Counted from the first letter of the stretch, positions 8,604 to 17,844 are shown. The stretch: DNA of 64,000 nucleotides from Geminicoccaceae bacterium SCSIO 64248 (GCA_029814805.1 CP122393.1:4388501-4452500); one strand, 5' to 3'. Notes: generated from the letters alone by a model not told the origin. Program-made: numbers and translations.

Positions 8604-10856
8604 CTACTCGACGTAGTAATGCCGATTCCGGTGGTAGTACTGCGCGACGTCGCAGTAGCCGTAGCGCGCGTGCTTCTTCAGGTTGACCTGAGACAGGACC
8701 ACGCCCGGGATGTCCGCGCCGGCGCGTCGCAGCAGGCCGATCGCGTTGCGCACGGCACCGGGCTCGATGGCGTTCCATTTCACGACGAACAGAACCTTGT
8801 CGACCTTGGCGGCAAGCAGCTGCGCATCGATGACGGCGAGCGTCGGCGCCGTGTCGATGATGATGTGGTCGTAGCGGTCGCGAAGCTGTTCCAGGAGGCG
8901 CGGCAGGCCCGGTCCGATGAGATGGGACATGGGGTCGGTCGTACGCCGTGAGCCCGACAGATAATCGAAGCCGTAGCGCGGGCAGGGCTGGATCGCGTCG
9001 TCGATCGCGCAGTCGCCGGCCAGGCAGTCGATCACGCCGGGCCCGGCAAGGGCGTTCAACTCGCGCGACAGCCGTGGATGGCGGATGTCGAGGTCGATCA
9101 GGAGAACACGGTGATTGCTGCGGGCGGCGTAGACAGCCAGGCTCAGCGCCAGGGTTGATTTCCCTTCGCCGGGCAGCGCCGACGTCACCAACAGGACCTT
9201 GGCCTGCGTGTCGGCGGTCGATGAGCGGATGCCGACGAGGACGGACCGGATCGCCTCGGTGTAGACGGCCAGCGGCTTGGTGAGCGGGTATTCGTAAGGC
9301 TTCGCGGACCACGGCGAGCTGGCAACGCGTGGTACTAGCGCGAGAGACGGCAGCTGCACCAGGTTCATGACGTCGCTCTCGCCGCGCACGCCGCGCTGCA
9401 AGCGCTCCAGCAGCAGGCTGAGCAGGCCGCCGAACGTCGCGGAGGCGACAAAGCCCATGACGACGAACAGCTTCGCGCTGGGGGTGCTCGGCCGCTCCGG
9501 TGCGGATGCGCCGGAAATGACTTGCGCGCTCGCGGCGACGAGATCCTGCTGCTCGCGCATCTCCTTGAAGCGCTGCAGGAACGCTTCGTAGATCTGGCGA
9601 TTGGCGGCCGCCTCGCGTTCCAACGCCTTGAGCTCGACCTCGGCCTCTTCGCTGGCGCTGTTGCGGGTCTGCAAGGCGTCGAGCTGCGTGCTGAGCACGC
9701 CGACCTTGCTGGCGAGCTGCTGCGCCTCGTTGCGGACGTTGTCGACGATCCGGTCGATCTCGCCGGCGATCTTGCCCTGGAGCCGCGCCTGCTCGGCCCG
9801 CACCGTCTGCATTTGCGGATGACGGGGCCCGAGGGTCGTCGCCAGGTCCGCCTCGCGCCGGACCAGTTCCGCCTCCTGCTTGCGCAGCTCGAGGATCACC
9901 ATCGACCCGAGCACCTCGGGCAGGGTGTCGAGCGGCTTGCCCTGGTCGCGCAGGCTGTCGATGAACGCGAGCCGTGCCGTCCGCCCTGCGAGTTCCGTCT
10001 GCGCCAGCGCGAGATCGCTGTCGACGGCCGCGCGGCGCTGGTCGAGGATGTCGATCTTGCTGGCATCGGCTAGGCCGTTCTCGATCCGATAGGACTGCAC
10101 CGCCTGTTCGGAGCGCTGGAGTTCGTTGCCCAAGGCCTGCAGCCGCTCGTCCAGCCAGACCGACGCGCGCGCGAAGGCGAGGCGCCGGTCTTCGACCTGG
10201 TTGGCGACGTAGCGCTCGGCGATCGTGTTGGCGATCAGAGCCGCCTTCGCCGGATCCTCGGAAGTGAGGCTGATGCCGATGACGTAGGACCGGCCTTCCG
10301 CCCGGACCGCCAGCCGCTCGCCGAGCCGGTCGACGGTTTCGATGAGCGCACGATCCGACGATTGCGGACGCTCCGCCTCCGAGCCGGGCTGCGCAAGCGC
10401 CGCCTGCGCCAGGCCGGAACCGTCGATCCAGGGAAGATAGCCGCTCAGGAAGAGCCATGCCGACGCCACGAGACCGCCTGACGCCTGCGGGCCGAACTCG
10501 GGATCGGCGCTCAGAGCCAGGTGATCCGCCACCTGATCGAGGAGCACATGCGACCGGATCACGCGGATCTCCGTCTCGACCGTGGTCGCGTCCATCGGTT
10601 GGCTGGCGGTCGTCCGCTCGAGGTCGAGCACCTCCGGCGCGCGCGGCTTGAGCAGGACGAGGGTCTCGGCCGTGTAGCTGGGGGTAAGCGTCAGGCCGAC
10701 CCACGCGGCCAGAAGGGTGCCGAGCAGCGTCAGCGACAGGATCAGGCGCAGGCGCCGTCGCAGGACACCGAGCAGGCGCAAAAGCGTCGGTTCCTCGGCG
10801 AGCGGCTCGTCCGGACGGGGGCGGGGTGGCGATGTGCGCCAGTCATCCAGCTGCAT
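8604..10856 (-). CDS. Wzc-type polysaccharide co-polymerase with BY-kinase domain
   Basis: A 750-residue inner-membrane protein. The N-terminal part is a Wzz domain: a membrane helix near residues 33-57 (LRLILSLTLLGTLLAAW), a long periplasmic stretch predicted coiled-coil (about 200-430), and a second membrane helix (FVVMGFVASATFGGLLSLL). The cytoplasmic C-terminal kinase has Walker A LPGEGKSTLALSLA, Walker A' VLLIDLDIRHPRL and Walker B YDHIIIDTAPT, and ends in a tyrosine-rich tail (YGYCDVAQYYHRNRHYYVE), the usual autophosphorylation cluster. It controls chain length and export of the polysaccharide. The ATG at 10856 is preceded by GGGAGG four bases upstream. A Fur-box-like site lies 39 bases upstream, suggesting iron control of this operon. 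Confidence 0.92.
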   Translation of the reverse strand: MQLDDWRTSPPRPRPDEPLAEEPTLLRLLGVLRRRLRLILSLTLLGTLLAAWVGLTLTPSYTAETLVLLKPRAPEVLDLERTTASQPMDATTVETEIRVIRSHVLLDQVADHLALSADPEFGPQASGGLVASAWLFLSGYLPWIDGSGLAQAALAQPGSEAERPQSSDRALIETVDRLGERLAVRAEGRSYVIGISLTSEDPAKAALIANTIAERYVANQVEDRRLAFARASVWLDERLQALGNELQRSEQAVQSYRIENGLADASKIDILDQRRAAVDSDLALAQTELAGRTARLAFIDSLRDQGKPLDTLPEVLGSMVILELRKQEAELVRREADLATTLGPRHPQMQTVRAEQARLQGKIAGEIDRIVDNVRNEAQQLASKVGVLSTQLDALQTRNSASEEAEVELKALEREAAANRQIYEAFLQRFKEMREQQDLVAASAQVISGASAPERPSTPSAKLFVVMGFVASATFGGLLSLLLERLQRGVRGESDVMNLVQLPSLALVPRVASSPWSAKPYEYPLTKPLAVYTEAIRSVLVGIRSSTADTQAKVLLVTSALPGEGKSTLALSLAVYAARSNHRVLLIDLDIRHPRLSRELNALAGPGVIDCLAGDCAIDDAIQPCPRYGFDYLSGSRRTTDPMSHLIGPGLPRLLEQLRDRYDHIIIDTAPTLAVIDAQLLAAKVDKVLFVVKWNAIEPGAVRNAIGLLRRAGADIPGVVLSQVNLKKHARYGYCDVAQYYHRNRHYYVE

Positions 10857-11253
10857 GCCTCCCGGCCTCCGGTTTTATTTGTTTGTTGTCATGCAATAAT
10901 CATGATCATTATCAGGATCGGTAAAATTACTTGGTAGGGCAATGGCCATTGAAGTGATCATTTAAATATTCAGTACGCCTTAAGCGGGTAATTGGCAGAC
11001 TCGCTTGGCGGGGCAATCGCGTTCATTCCGCCGAACGGGTTTTCGATTGCACGGTTTGCGTACCCGGGACGTCCTGGGAACGATGGGCGCCCCTTCGTGG
11101 CAACCGAGGGCGCGAGCCTTGCGCTCGATGCCTGCCGCCGGGCAGAAGCCGGTTGCCGATCGAAGACGCGGCAGCGCGGGCCGACGCGCGCCGCGAGCTG
11201 AATCCAGGGCCCGCTCGAAGCCTGACCGGGCGCTTGGCGTTACGTGACGACGC
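10857..11253. other. Intergenic region upstream of wzc, downstream of the TonB receptor
   Basis: 397 bases between two minus-strand genes. The wzc-proximal third (about 10870-10985) is AT-rich and promoter-like and includes the Fur-box candidate at 10895-10913; on the minus strand this site begins GATAAT, which could itself act as a -10 element. The remainder (about 10990-11250) is GC-rich without a recognisable gene. A short inverted GCGGGCC/GGCCCGC pair lies about 50-80 bases past the receptor stop but has no T-run, so I do not call a terminator. Confidence 0.5.
10895..10913. promoter_or_regulatory. Candidate Fur box upstream of wzc
   Basis: The 19 bases AATAATCATGATCATTATC match the classical Fur consensus GATAATGATAATCATTATC at 16 of 19 positions. 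The reverse strand, GATAATGATCATGATTATT, also matches at 16 of 19, as expected for the partly palindromic operator. It sits 39 bases upstream of the wzc ATG, in an AT-rich block, in a position to block transcription. It is not close to the start of the TonB receptor, which lies upstream in the same direction. Whether this organism's Fur-family protein recognises the gammaproteobacterial consensus is not known from the window. Confidence 0.6.
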
Positions 11254-13407
11254 TCAGAACGAGGCCGTGAGCGTCAGGCCGATGAGCCGGCTCTCGCCGA
11301 GCGTGGCGGCGGTGTCGCGCGCGCCGAAGCCGAGGTCGACCCTGTCGCGATAGGTATAGTAGCGGTGGTCGAACAGGTTCTCGACGAACAGCGTGGCTTC
11401 GAAGTTCCGCCACTGATATCCGGCCTGCATGTTGGTGATGGTGCGGCTGTCGATGCGGTCGATCGGATCGCCGTTGCCGAAGCGGGCGAGATAGCTCGAC
11501 GTGTACTTCACGTCGCCGCCGACATAGAAGCCGCTGTCGAAATCGTAGCGGCCGCCCATCGCGACCGTCCATTCCGGCGCCTCGGGGAAGGATTCGCCGC
11601 TGTAGTCGCCGAAGGTCGCGTCGTTGAAATCGTCGAACTCGGTGTGGACGTAGCCGACGGAAAGGAACGTCGAGAAACGGCTCGTCACCGCGAACGAGGG
11701 TTCGAACTCGAAACCGTAGGATTCGGACGAACCGGCGTTCTGGATCTCGCTGTCGAGGGCGTCGAGCGGGTTCGCGGTTTCGACCTGCTGGTCGTCGAAC
11801 TTCGTGTAGAAGATGTTGCTGTTGACGCGAAGACGATCGCCGAGGAACGACCCTTTGTAGAAGATCTCGTAATTGTCGGACGTCTCGGGGTCGTACGAAT
11901 AGGTTTCCCCTGTCGTGAAATTGAGGCCGCTTCCGCCAGTCCGGAAGCCGCGCGAATAGGTGAAGCCCACGGTCTGCGTCGGGGTCAGATCCTTCGCGAT
12001 GCCGATCTTGGGCACGAAATTCGTCTCGTCCGTGTCGGCGGAGAAATCCGTCTCGGAGAGCGCGGGCCCGCCCGGCGTCGCCGCCTGGCGGATGTACTGG
12101 TCGTTGTCCTGCCACGTCTGGTCGATGCGGCCGCCAACGGTGAACCGCCAGGTGGGAACGAACTCGTAGGTGACCTCGCCGAACGCCGCGAGGTTCTTGG
12201 TGACGATCTTCGACTCGCTTCGCGTATTGCTCGAATCCGGCGTGCCGAAGCCGAGCGTCCGTTCGAATCGTCCACGGTCCCGTTCGTAGCTGCCATAGAC
12301 GCCGCTGACCCACGACCAGCGGGCGCGCTCGTAGTTCAGCCGCATCTCCTGCGTCCAGTAGGCCTGCTTCTGCCAGCCGTCCAGGCCGTTGTCCTCCCCG
12401 GGCGTGCCCTCGTTGATCGAGGGGCGGTCCAGGCGCGACAGGTTCATCGAGGTCATCGAGGTGAACCGCAGCGAGTCCGAGATGTCGTGGGTGATCTCGA
12501 TACCGCCGTTGTGGACCTTGTTCTCGCGGACTTCGGCGAACGTCGGATCGTTGAAGTCGCCGCGATCGTCGCGAAGATCGAAGCCCAGCAACTGGCCGCC
12601 GATGTCCCGGGTCCAGGGACGGTCGCGGGCGAAGGAGTAGGTCAGGAGCGCCTGCGTGTCGGGCAGGGCGTTGGGCATGACCAGGACCTTGGCGCGCAGG
12701 TTCGTGTACTCGTCCTTGGAATAGTCGTCGTAGCGATCGAAGTCCTCGTAGGTCGGGTAGTTGATGTCCGAATCCCGCTTCTCGTACTCGCCGGCGAGAC
12801 GGACCGCCACCTGGTCCTCGACCACGGGCAGGTTCAGCATCATGGCGCCGCCGGCGAGGCCGTCGGTTCCGCCCGTGCCGGAGATCGCACCCTCCGGCAC
12901 GAAGGTAGGGTCCTTCGTCTTGATGTAGACGGCGCCGGCCTGCGCGGCGCGGCCTGACAGCGTCGACTGCGGGCCGCGATAGACCTCGACCTGCTCGACG
13001 TCCCAGAGACCGCGTGCGCCGCGGCGCGCCGAGTTGACGCTTTGCTGGATGCCGTCGATGTACATGGTGGCGAGCGGCGCGCCGCCCGGCACGAAGCCCT
13101 CGGAGTTGACACCGCGGATCACGAAGCCGGCGTCGCTCCAGTCGGCGTCCATGACGTTGCCGAGATAGCGGAAGGCATCGCGAAAGCTGCGTACCTCGCC
13201 GGCCTCGATCTGCTCGGAGGTGACGACGCCGACGCTCGACGAGGTGTCGCGCAAGGTGTTCGTGTCGCGCGCGCCGTAGATGGTCAGCTCGTCGAGCAGG
13301 ACCGGGCTGGTGGCGTCCTGCTGCGCTCCCGCTTCGGAGACGATCGCGGTCGACAGGGCGACCAGGCTCGCGGTGCCGAGCGCTCGGCGGACAAGGATTC
13401 TCGACAC
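11254..13407 (-). CDS. TonB-dependent outer-membrane receptor (probable siderophore receptor)
   Basis: 717 residues from a GTG at 13407, chosen because GGGGAG lies 9 bases upstream and because the product then begins with a classical signal peptide (basic MSRILVRR, hydrophobic core, cleavage near SEAGA-QQDA). A plug domain follows: LLDELTIYGARDTN, GFVIRGVNSEGF and VEVYRGPQSTLSGRAAQAG, a standard TonB-receptor block. The beta-barrel runs to the C-terminus, containing LFVENLFDHRYYTYRDR and ending in Phe (LTLTASF), the outer-membrane insertion signal. It imports a large ligand across the outer membrane using TonB energy. Its position next to the NRPS/PKS locus suggests uptake of the ferric form of the product (inference). 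The barrel sequence alone does not give the ligand. Confidence 0.9.
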   Translation of the reverse strand: MSRILVRRALGTASLVALSTAIVSEAGAQQDATSPVLLDELTIYGARDTNTLRDTSSSVGVVTSEQIEAGEVRSFRDAFRYLGNVMDADWSDAGFVIRGVNSEGFVPGGAPLATMYIDGIQQSVNSARRGARGLWDVEQVEVYRGPQSTLSGRAAQAGAVYIKTKDPTFVPEGAISGTGGTDGLAGGAMMLNLPVVEDQVAVRLAGEYEKRDSDINYPTYEDFDRYDDYSKDEYTNLRAKVLVMPNALPDTQALLTYSFARDRPWTRDIGGQLLGFDLRDDRGDFNDPTFAEVRENKVHNGGIEITHDISDSLRFTSMTSMNLSRLDRPSINEGTPGEDNGLDGWQKQAYWTQEMRLNYERARWSWVSGVYGSYERDRGRFERTLGFGTPDSSNTRSESKIVTKNLAAFGEVTYEFVPTWRFTVGGRIDQTWQDNDQYIRQAATPGGPALSETDFSADTDETNFVPKIGIAKDLTPTQTVGFTYSRGFRTGGSGLNFTTGETYSYDPETSDNYEIFYKGSFLGDRLRVNSNIFYTKFDDQQVETANPLDALDSEIQNAGSSESYGFEFEPSFAVTSRFSTFLSVGYVHTEFDDFNDATFGDYSGESFPEAPEWTVAMGGRYDFDSGFYVGGDVKYTSSYLARFGNGDPIDRIDSRTITNMQAGYQWRNFEATLFVENLFDHRYYTYRDRVDLGFGARDTAATLGESRLIGLTLTASF

Positions 13408-13906
13408 GGCGGTATTCTCCCCAACCCGAATGCGGGGACATTCCGCGGTACGCAGCACGTTCCTTCGAAAACCCCTCGTGAGGACAAAGGATTTCCTAAC
13501 GCGCTCGCAGTCAAATAAAAGACGTGTGTCTGACAAGCAAAATCAATACAAGTTGCCTAAAAACAACATTTAATATTAATAGTAATTATAAACTCGTGTA
13601 TTTGTAAAAGTAGATCAACTAAAACGCGCATGTTTTGACCGATTACGCGCCTCGTTGGTGACGGTCCACGCCGAATGGTAAAAGTCATCGTGCTCCTGCA
13701 AAAAGTCGGCCATGTGTCGTGATATTCTGTAACAAGACCAATTTGAAATCGGGCGGCGCGAGAGACTGTCGGCACGGCTTGTGATTGCAAAACGCGACCG
13801 AATGGCGTTGATCTGTCGTCGCGAAGACCGGACTTTCACGACGCACGCACGAGCGCCGTCTTGCGAAGGGACGCCTTCGCGCTGCCGATCTCCTGCGGAG
13901 CCAGCC
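13408..13906. other. Divergent promoter region between TonB receptor and thioesterase
   Basis: About 500 bases. The central part (about 13510-13640) is conspicuously AT-rich within a very GC-rich window and is the likely promoter region for both the receptor (-) and the thioesterase (+). A weak Fur-like match lies at 13572-13590. Short open frames here have no plausible protein character or ribosome binding site. No terminator, tRNA or repeat was seen. Confidence 0.5.
13572..13590. promoter_or_regulatory. Weak Fur-box-like sequence in the receptor/thioesterase promoter region
   Basis: AATATTAATAGTAATTATA matches the Fur consensus GATAATGATAATCATTATC at 13 of 19 positions. Because the surrounding sequence is very AT-rich, much of this could be chance. 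Its place between two divergent genes, one a probable siderophore receptor, makes it worth recording. Confidence 0.25.
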
Positions 13907-14689
13907 ATGACCACCGTTCCCGTCCTCGTCTGCCTGCCGCCGGCGGGTGCCGGTCCCGCGATCTACCGGACGTGGACGTGCCGCGAGGGAAGCTGGGCCG
14001 AGATGTTCGCCCCGTCCCTGCCGGGCCGGGAAGCGCGTATCGCCGAGGCGCCGGCCGCGAGCCTGGAAGCCCTGGCGGACCAGCTCGCCGACCAGCTGGC
14101 GCCGCTCTCGAGGCGACCCTACGCCCTGTTCGGCTACTCCATGGGTGCGGCGCTTGCCTACGAGATCGCGCGGCGCTGGTCGCGGGACGGCCTGCCGCCC
14201 GAGATGCTCTTCGTGCTCGGCGCCAATCCTCCAGGGCACGCCCTCGACAGCCGAAATCCCGTCCACCAGCTCGAGAGCGCCGCGTTCCGCCGGGAACTGC
14301 GCGCCATAGGCGGCACGCCGTCCGAGATTCTCGACGATCTCGACATCATGTCCTTCTACGAGCCGCTGATCCGCAACGACTTCAGGATGTCGGAGACGTA
14401 TCGCCACGAGCCGGACGGAAGGCCGTTGCCCTGTCCCGCGCATGTCTTCGTCGCCGACGAAGACCATATCGTCGACGCCGAGGCGGCGGCCGGTTGGCGG
14501 GATTTCGTGCAGGGCGACTGCGTCCTGCACTCGCTGCGCGGCCGTCACATGCTGGAGCAGGAGGCATTCGCCGCGCTGCAGGACGTCGTGCTGAGCCTGT
14601 GGTCCGCATGCCGGGACGCCGGTGGTCAGATGTCGAGCACCTTGTGCTCCGCCGGCGCGGAGGTCCCGACGCGCAAGGCGTCCACGTAG
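13907..14689 (+). CDS. Type II thioesterase (NRPS/PKS editing, alpha/beta hydrolase)
   Basis: 260 residues from the ATG at 13907, which has CGGAG 6 bases upstream and begins MTTVPVLVCLPPAGAG, the usual N-terminus of RifR/GrsT-like thioesterases. The nucleophile elbow is GYSMGAALAYE (Ser in GxSxG), the acidic residue is likely in VADEDHIV, and the catalytic His is in LRGRHMLEQE. Such free-standing enzymes hydrolyse wrongly primed or stalled acyl groups from carrier domains. It is the only plus-strand gene left of 49241 and is convergent with the minus-strand serine module: its last 64 bases overlap that gene's 3' end, so its last 20 or so residues lie beyond the catalytic fold and may be dispensable. 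Confidence 0.88.
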   Translation: MTTVPVLVCLPPAGAGPAIYRTWTCREGSWAEMFAPSLPGREARIAEAPAASLEALADQLADQLAPLSRRPYALFGYSMGAALAYEIARRWSRDGLPPEMLFVLGANPPGHALDSRNPVHQLESAAFRRELRAIGGTPSEILDDLDIMSFYEPLIRNDFRMSETYRHEPDGRPLPCPAHVFVADEDHIVDAEAAAGWRDFVQGDCVLHSLRGRHMLEQEAFAALQDVVLSLWSACRDAGGQMSSTLCSAGAEVPTRKAST

Positions 14690-17600
14690 GTCGCGAGATC
14701 GGTCAGGACCGGTCGCTCGAACACGGTCTGAAGCCGGACCTCGACCTCCAGCTCGCGCCGGATGCGGCTGATGACCCGGGTGGCCAGCAAGGAGTGGCCG
14801 CCCTGCTCGAAGAAATGCGCGTCGGCGCTTGGGCTGGGGATCCTGAGCACCTCGGCCCAGATCCTGGCCAGGGCTTGCTCGGTCGGGGTCTCGGGCGCGA
14901 CATGGACCGACGGCGCGCGTCCCGGGCGGGGCAGCGCGGCGCGATCCGGCTTGCCGTTCGGTGTGAGCGGCAGGCTTTCCAGGCTGCGCACAACATCCGG
15001 CGTCATCACATCGGGGACATGGTCGGCCGCGTAGGCGCGCAACGCCGCCTCCAGGCGTGCGGCGTCGCTTCCGGGCGCAACCACAACATAGGCCGACAGG
15101 AGGTCGCCGGCCTCGTCGTCCCAGCAGACGACGACCGCCTGGCGCACGTCGGGATGCCGCTCCAGGACGGCCTCGATCTCCTGCAGCTCGATCCGCACGC
15201 CGCGGCGCTTCACCTGGTGATCGGTGCGGCCGAGATACTCGATCGCCCCGTCCGGACGCCAGCGCGCGAGATCGCCGGTCCGGTAGAGCATGGAGTCCTG
15301 GTCGAAGCCCGCCTCGCCCGGCCGGCGGCGCGCCTGGTTGAACGGATTCGGCACGAACCGCTCCGCGGTGAGGCCGGGCCGGCCGAGATAGCCGCGGGCG
15401 AGGTTGACCCCGCCGATATGGAGCTCGCCCGCGACGCCCGGCGGGACCGGCTCGAGATCGGAGTCGAGGATGTGGATGCGCGTGTTCGCGATCGGCCGCC
15501 CGATGGGAACGCCGGACTCGTCCGGCGCGCAGGCCCATGCCGTGACGTCGATGGCCGCTTCGGTGGGGCCGTAGAGATTGTGCAGGGCCGGCCCGGCGGG
15601 AAAGGTGCGGAAGAAGGCGTCGCGCAGACCGGGTGACAATGCCTCGCCGCTGCACAGGACGCGGGTCAGGCTAGAGCAGAAACCTGCCTCCGGCTCGTCG
15701 AGGAACGCCGCCAGCATGGGCGGAACGAAATGAAGGGTCGTGATCCCCTGTGCGCGTATCGTCTGGGCGAGGTAACGGCTGTCGCGGTGGCCGCCCGGCG
15801 CGGCCAGCACCAGCGTCGCGCCTGTCATGAGCGGCCAGAACAGCTCCCAGACCGAGACGTCGAAGCCGAGCGGCGTCTTGTGGAGAACACGGTCGCGCTC
15901 CTCCAGGCCGTAGGTCCGCTGCATCCAGAGCAGGCGGTTGACGATGCCCCGATGCGTGTTGACCACCCCCTTGGGCGAGCCCGTCGAGCCCGAGGTATGG
16001 ATGACATAGGCGGGATTGTCCGGCCGCAGCCGGGACATGGGCATCGCTTCCGACGGGGTGCGCAGCGAAGCCGTGGCGGACATGTCGATCACGTCGAGGC
16101 CGGCCGGGGCCTGCAGCGGTGGAAGATCCCGCGACGTGTCGGTGATCATCGCGTGCACGGCGCCGTCCGCCAAGGTCGCCTCGCGCCGGGCACGCGGGTA
16201 ATCCGGCTCGAGCGGCAGATAGGCGGCGCCGGCCTTGAGGACGGCCAGCAGGGCGACCACCAGCTCGACCGAGCGCTCGAGATGGATGGCGACGCGGTGC
16301 TCGGGACCGATGCCGCGCTCGATCAGGTGGTGCGCGAGCCGCCCGGCGCGCTCATGGAGATCGCGATAGGTCAAACGCTCCTCGCCGACGACCAGCGCAA
16401 GGCGGTCCGCCGACCGCTCCGCCTCGGCGTCGAGAAGGTCGACCAGCGTGTCGCCGCCCTCCAGCACGCTGTCGGTGGCGTTCCATGCGGCGAGCCGGTG
16501 GCGGTCGTCCTCGCTCAGGATCGACAAGCGGTGGAGCGGCGCGTCCGGCTCGAGGGCGATCTGTTCCAGCAGCCGCTCGAGCCGGGCGAGGCGCAGGCCC
16601 AGCGCGACCTCGTCGATGACCGAGCGGGCGTAGAGCGCCTTGATGGCCAGACTGTCCCGCGGAGCCGAGGCGAGCAGGGTCAGGGGAAAGTGCGTCCGTT
16701 CCTCGAAGTCGGTCGCGACCAGCCGGAACGGCAGGCGCTCGGCGAAATCGGTCGAAATCGGGTAGTTCTCGAAGGCAAGCAGGCAGTCGAAGAGCGGTCC
16801 GCGCCCGTCTTGTATCATAGCTAGCGGGATGTGCTCGTGCTCGGAGACCGCGGCCTGGCGGGCCTGGAGGGCAGCCAGAAGCTCGGCCACGCTAGCCGCC
16901 GGGTCGATCGTCACCCGGATGGGAAGCGTGTTCATGAACAGGCCCACCATGTCCAAGGCGCCGTCCAGGGTGGCGGGGCGCCCGGAGGTCACGACGCCGA
17001 ACAGGACGTCGCGGCTGCCGGTGTGCCGGCCGATCAGCAGGCCGAGCGCCGCCTGGAGCACCGTGTTCAGGGTCACGCCGGCCTGCCGGCATACCGCTTG
17101 GAGCGCCTTCGCGAGCGGTTGCGGACAGGTCCAGTCCAGCGCGGCGAAGTCCGTGGCGGGTCCGGCGGGAAGGAAAGGCGTGGGGCCGGCGCAGCCCGCG
17201 AGATAGGTCTTCCAGAACGCGACCGACGGACCTGTGTCCCGCTTCGCGAGCCAGGCGACGTAGTCGGCATAGGGCCGCGGCGGCGGCGGAACGGGCACCG
17301 CAGTCCCGGTCGCGCGCAGATAGATCTGGAACACCTCGCGCACCAGCCGGCCGACCGACCATCCGTCGAGAATGATATGGTGATAGCAGAGGAGAAGGAT
17401 GCGCCGCTCGCCGCCCGCGTCGATCCAGTGCAGCCGAAGCAAGGGCGGGCGGCGCAGGTCGAACGGTTCCGCGCGGTTGGCGTCCATCAGGCGCGCCAGG
17501 CGCTCGTGCCGTTCGTCCGGCGCGGCGTCGCTCCAGTCCAGTCGCGTCCATGACAGGCGGGCATCGCGGTGGACGACCTGGAACGGCTGGTCGCGCTGCT

Positions 17601-17844
17601 CCCAGTGAAAGCCGCTCCGGAGCACGGGATGGCGCGCAAGCGCCTGCCGCCAGGCCGCCAGCAAGGCGTCCGGCTCGATGGTGCCGGCGAGGTGGAGCAC
17701 GGCCTGCGGCACGTACTGGCCGCTCTCCGGCGTCAGGAGAGCCTGGAACAGCAGGCCCTCCTGCATGGGCGTGAGGGGATAGATGTTCTCGATGGCCGCC
17801 CGACCGCGAGCCGGCTCCTGGGCCTGGACCGTCGCCCGGGTCAT
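14626..17844 (-). CDS. NRPS module C-A(Ser)-T
   Basis: 1072 residues. Condensation domain (about 20-450) begins IYPLTPMQEGLLF and has an intact HHIILDGWS. The C1 motif resembles domains that accept a D-configured donor, which fits because the preceding protein ends in an epimerase. Adenylation domain (about 470-960): HTSGSTGSPKG, FDVSVWE, LHFVPPML, VLCSGEAL and NLYGPTEAAID give the specificity code D-V-W-H-L-S-L-I-D(K), the established serine code. Carrier domain near 1020 has FFEQGGHSLLATR with the phosphopantetheine Ser. There is no thioesterase or reductase, so the chain must pass to another protein or a trans release enzyme. ATG at 17844, 9 bases after the previous gene, with GAGG upstream. 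Last gene of the minus operon. Confidence 0.92.
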   Translation of the reverse strand: MTRATVQAQEPARGRAAIENIYPLTPMQEGLLFQALLTPESGQYVPQAVLHLAGTIEPDALLAAWRQALARHPVLRSGFHWEQRDQPFQVVHRDARLSWTRLDWSDAAPDERHERLARLMDANRAEPFDLRRPPLLRLHWIDAGGERRILLLCYHHIILDGWSVGRLVREVFQIYLRATGTAVPVPPPPRPYADYVAWLAKRDTGPSVAFWKTYLAGCAGPTPFLPAGPATDFAALDWTCPQPLAKALQAVCRQAGVTLNTVLQAALGLLIGRHTGSRDVLFGVVTSGRPATLDGALDMVGLFMNTLPIRVTIDPAASVAELLAALQARQAAVSEHEHIPLAMIQDGRGPLFDCLLAFENYPISTDFAERLPFRLVATDFEERTHFPLTLLASAPRDSLAIKALYARSVIDEVALGLRLARLERLLEQIALEPDAPLHRLSILSEDDRHRLAAWNATDSVLEGGDTLVDLLDAEAERSADRLALVVGEERLTYRDLHERAGRLAHHLIERGIGPEHRVAIHLERSVELVVALLAVLKAGAAYLPLEPDYPRARREATLADGAVHAMITDTSRDLPPLQAPAGLDVIDMSATASLRTPSEAMPMSRLRPDNPAYVIHTSGSTGSPKGVVNTHRGIVNRLLWMQRTYGLEERDRVLHKTPLGFDVSVWELFWPLMTGATLVLAAPGGHRDSRYLAQTIRAQGITTLHFVPPMLAAFLDEPEAGFCSSLTRVLCSGEALSPGLRDAFFRTFPAGPALHNLYGPTEAAIDVTAWACAPDESGVPIGRPIANTRIHILDSDLEPVPPGVAGELHIGGVNLARGYLGRPGLTAERFVPNPFNQARRRPGEAGFDQDSMLYRTGDLARWRPDGAIEYLGRTDHQVKRRGVRIELQEIEAVLERHPDVRQAVVVCWDDEAGDLLSAYVVVAPGSDAARLEAALRAYAADHVPDVMTPDVVRSLESLPLTPNGKPDRAALPRPGRAPSVHVAPETPTEQALARIWAEVLRIPSPSADAHFFEQGGHSLLATRVISRIRRELEVEVRLQTVFERPVLTDLATYVDALRVGTSAPAEHKVLDI

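Noticed and set aside
11160-11253. Possible terminator downstream of the TonB receptor
   Set aside because: Only a 7-base GC stem with a long loop and no T-run on the transcribed side; insufficient for a rho-independent terminator.
11240-13441. A long alternative frame on the minus strand across the TonB receptor
   Set aside because: Arg-rich, no signal peptide and no beta-barrel features; the neighbouring frame encodes a complete receptor with signal peptide and terminal Phe.
13557-13790. A 77-codon minus-strand frame in the receptor/thioesterase promoter region
   Set aside because: No ribosome binding site, mixed composition across an AT-rich to GC-rich boundary, and no resemblance to a known small protein; better explained as promoter DNA.
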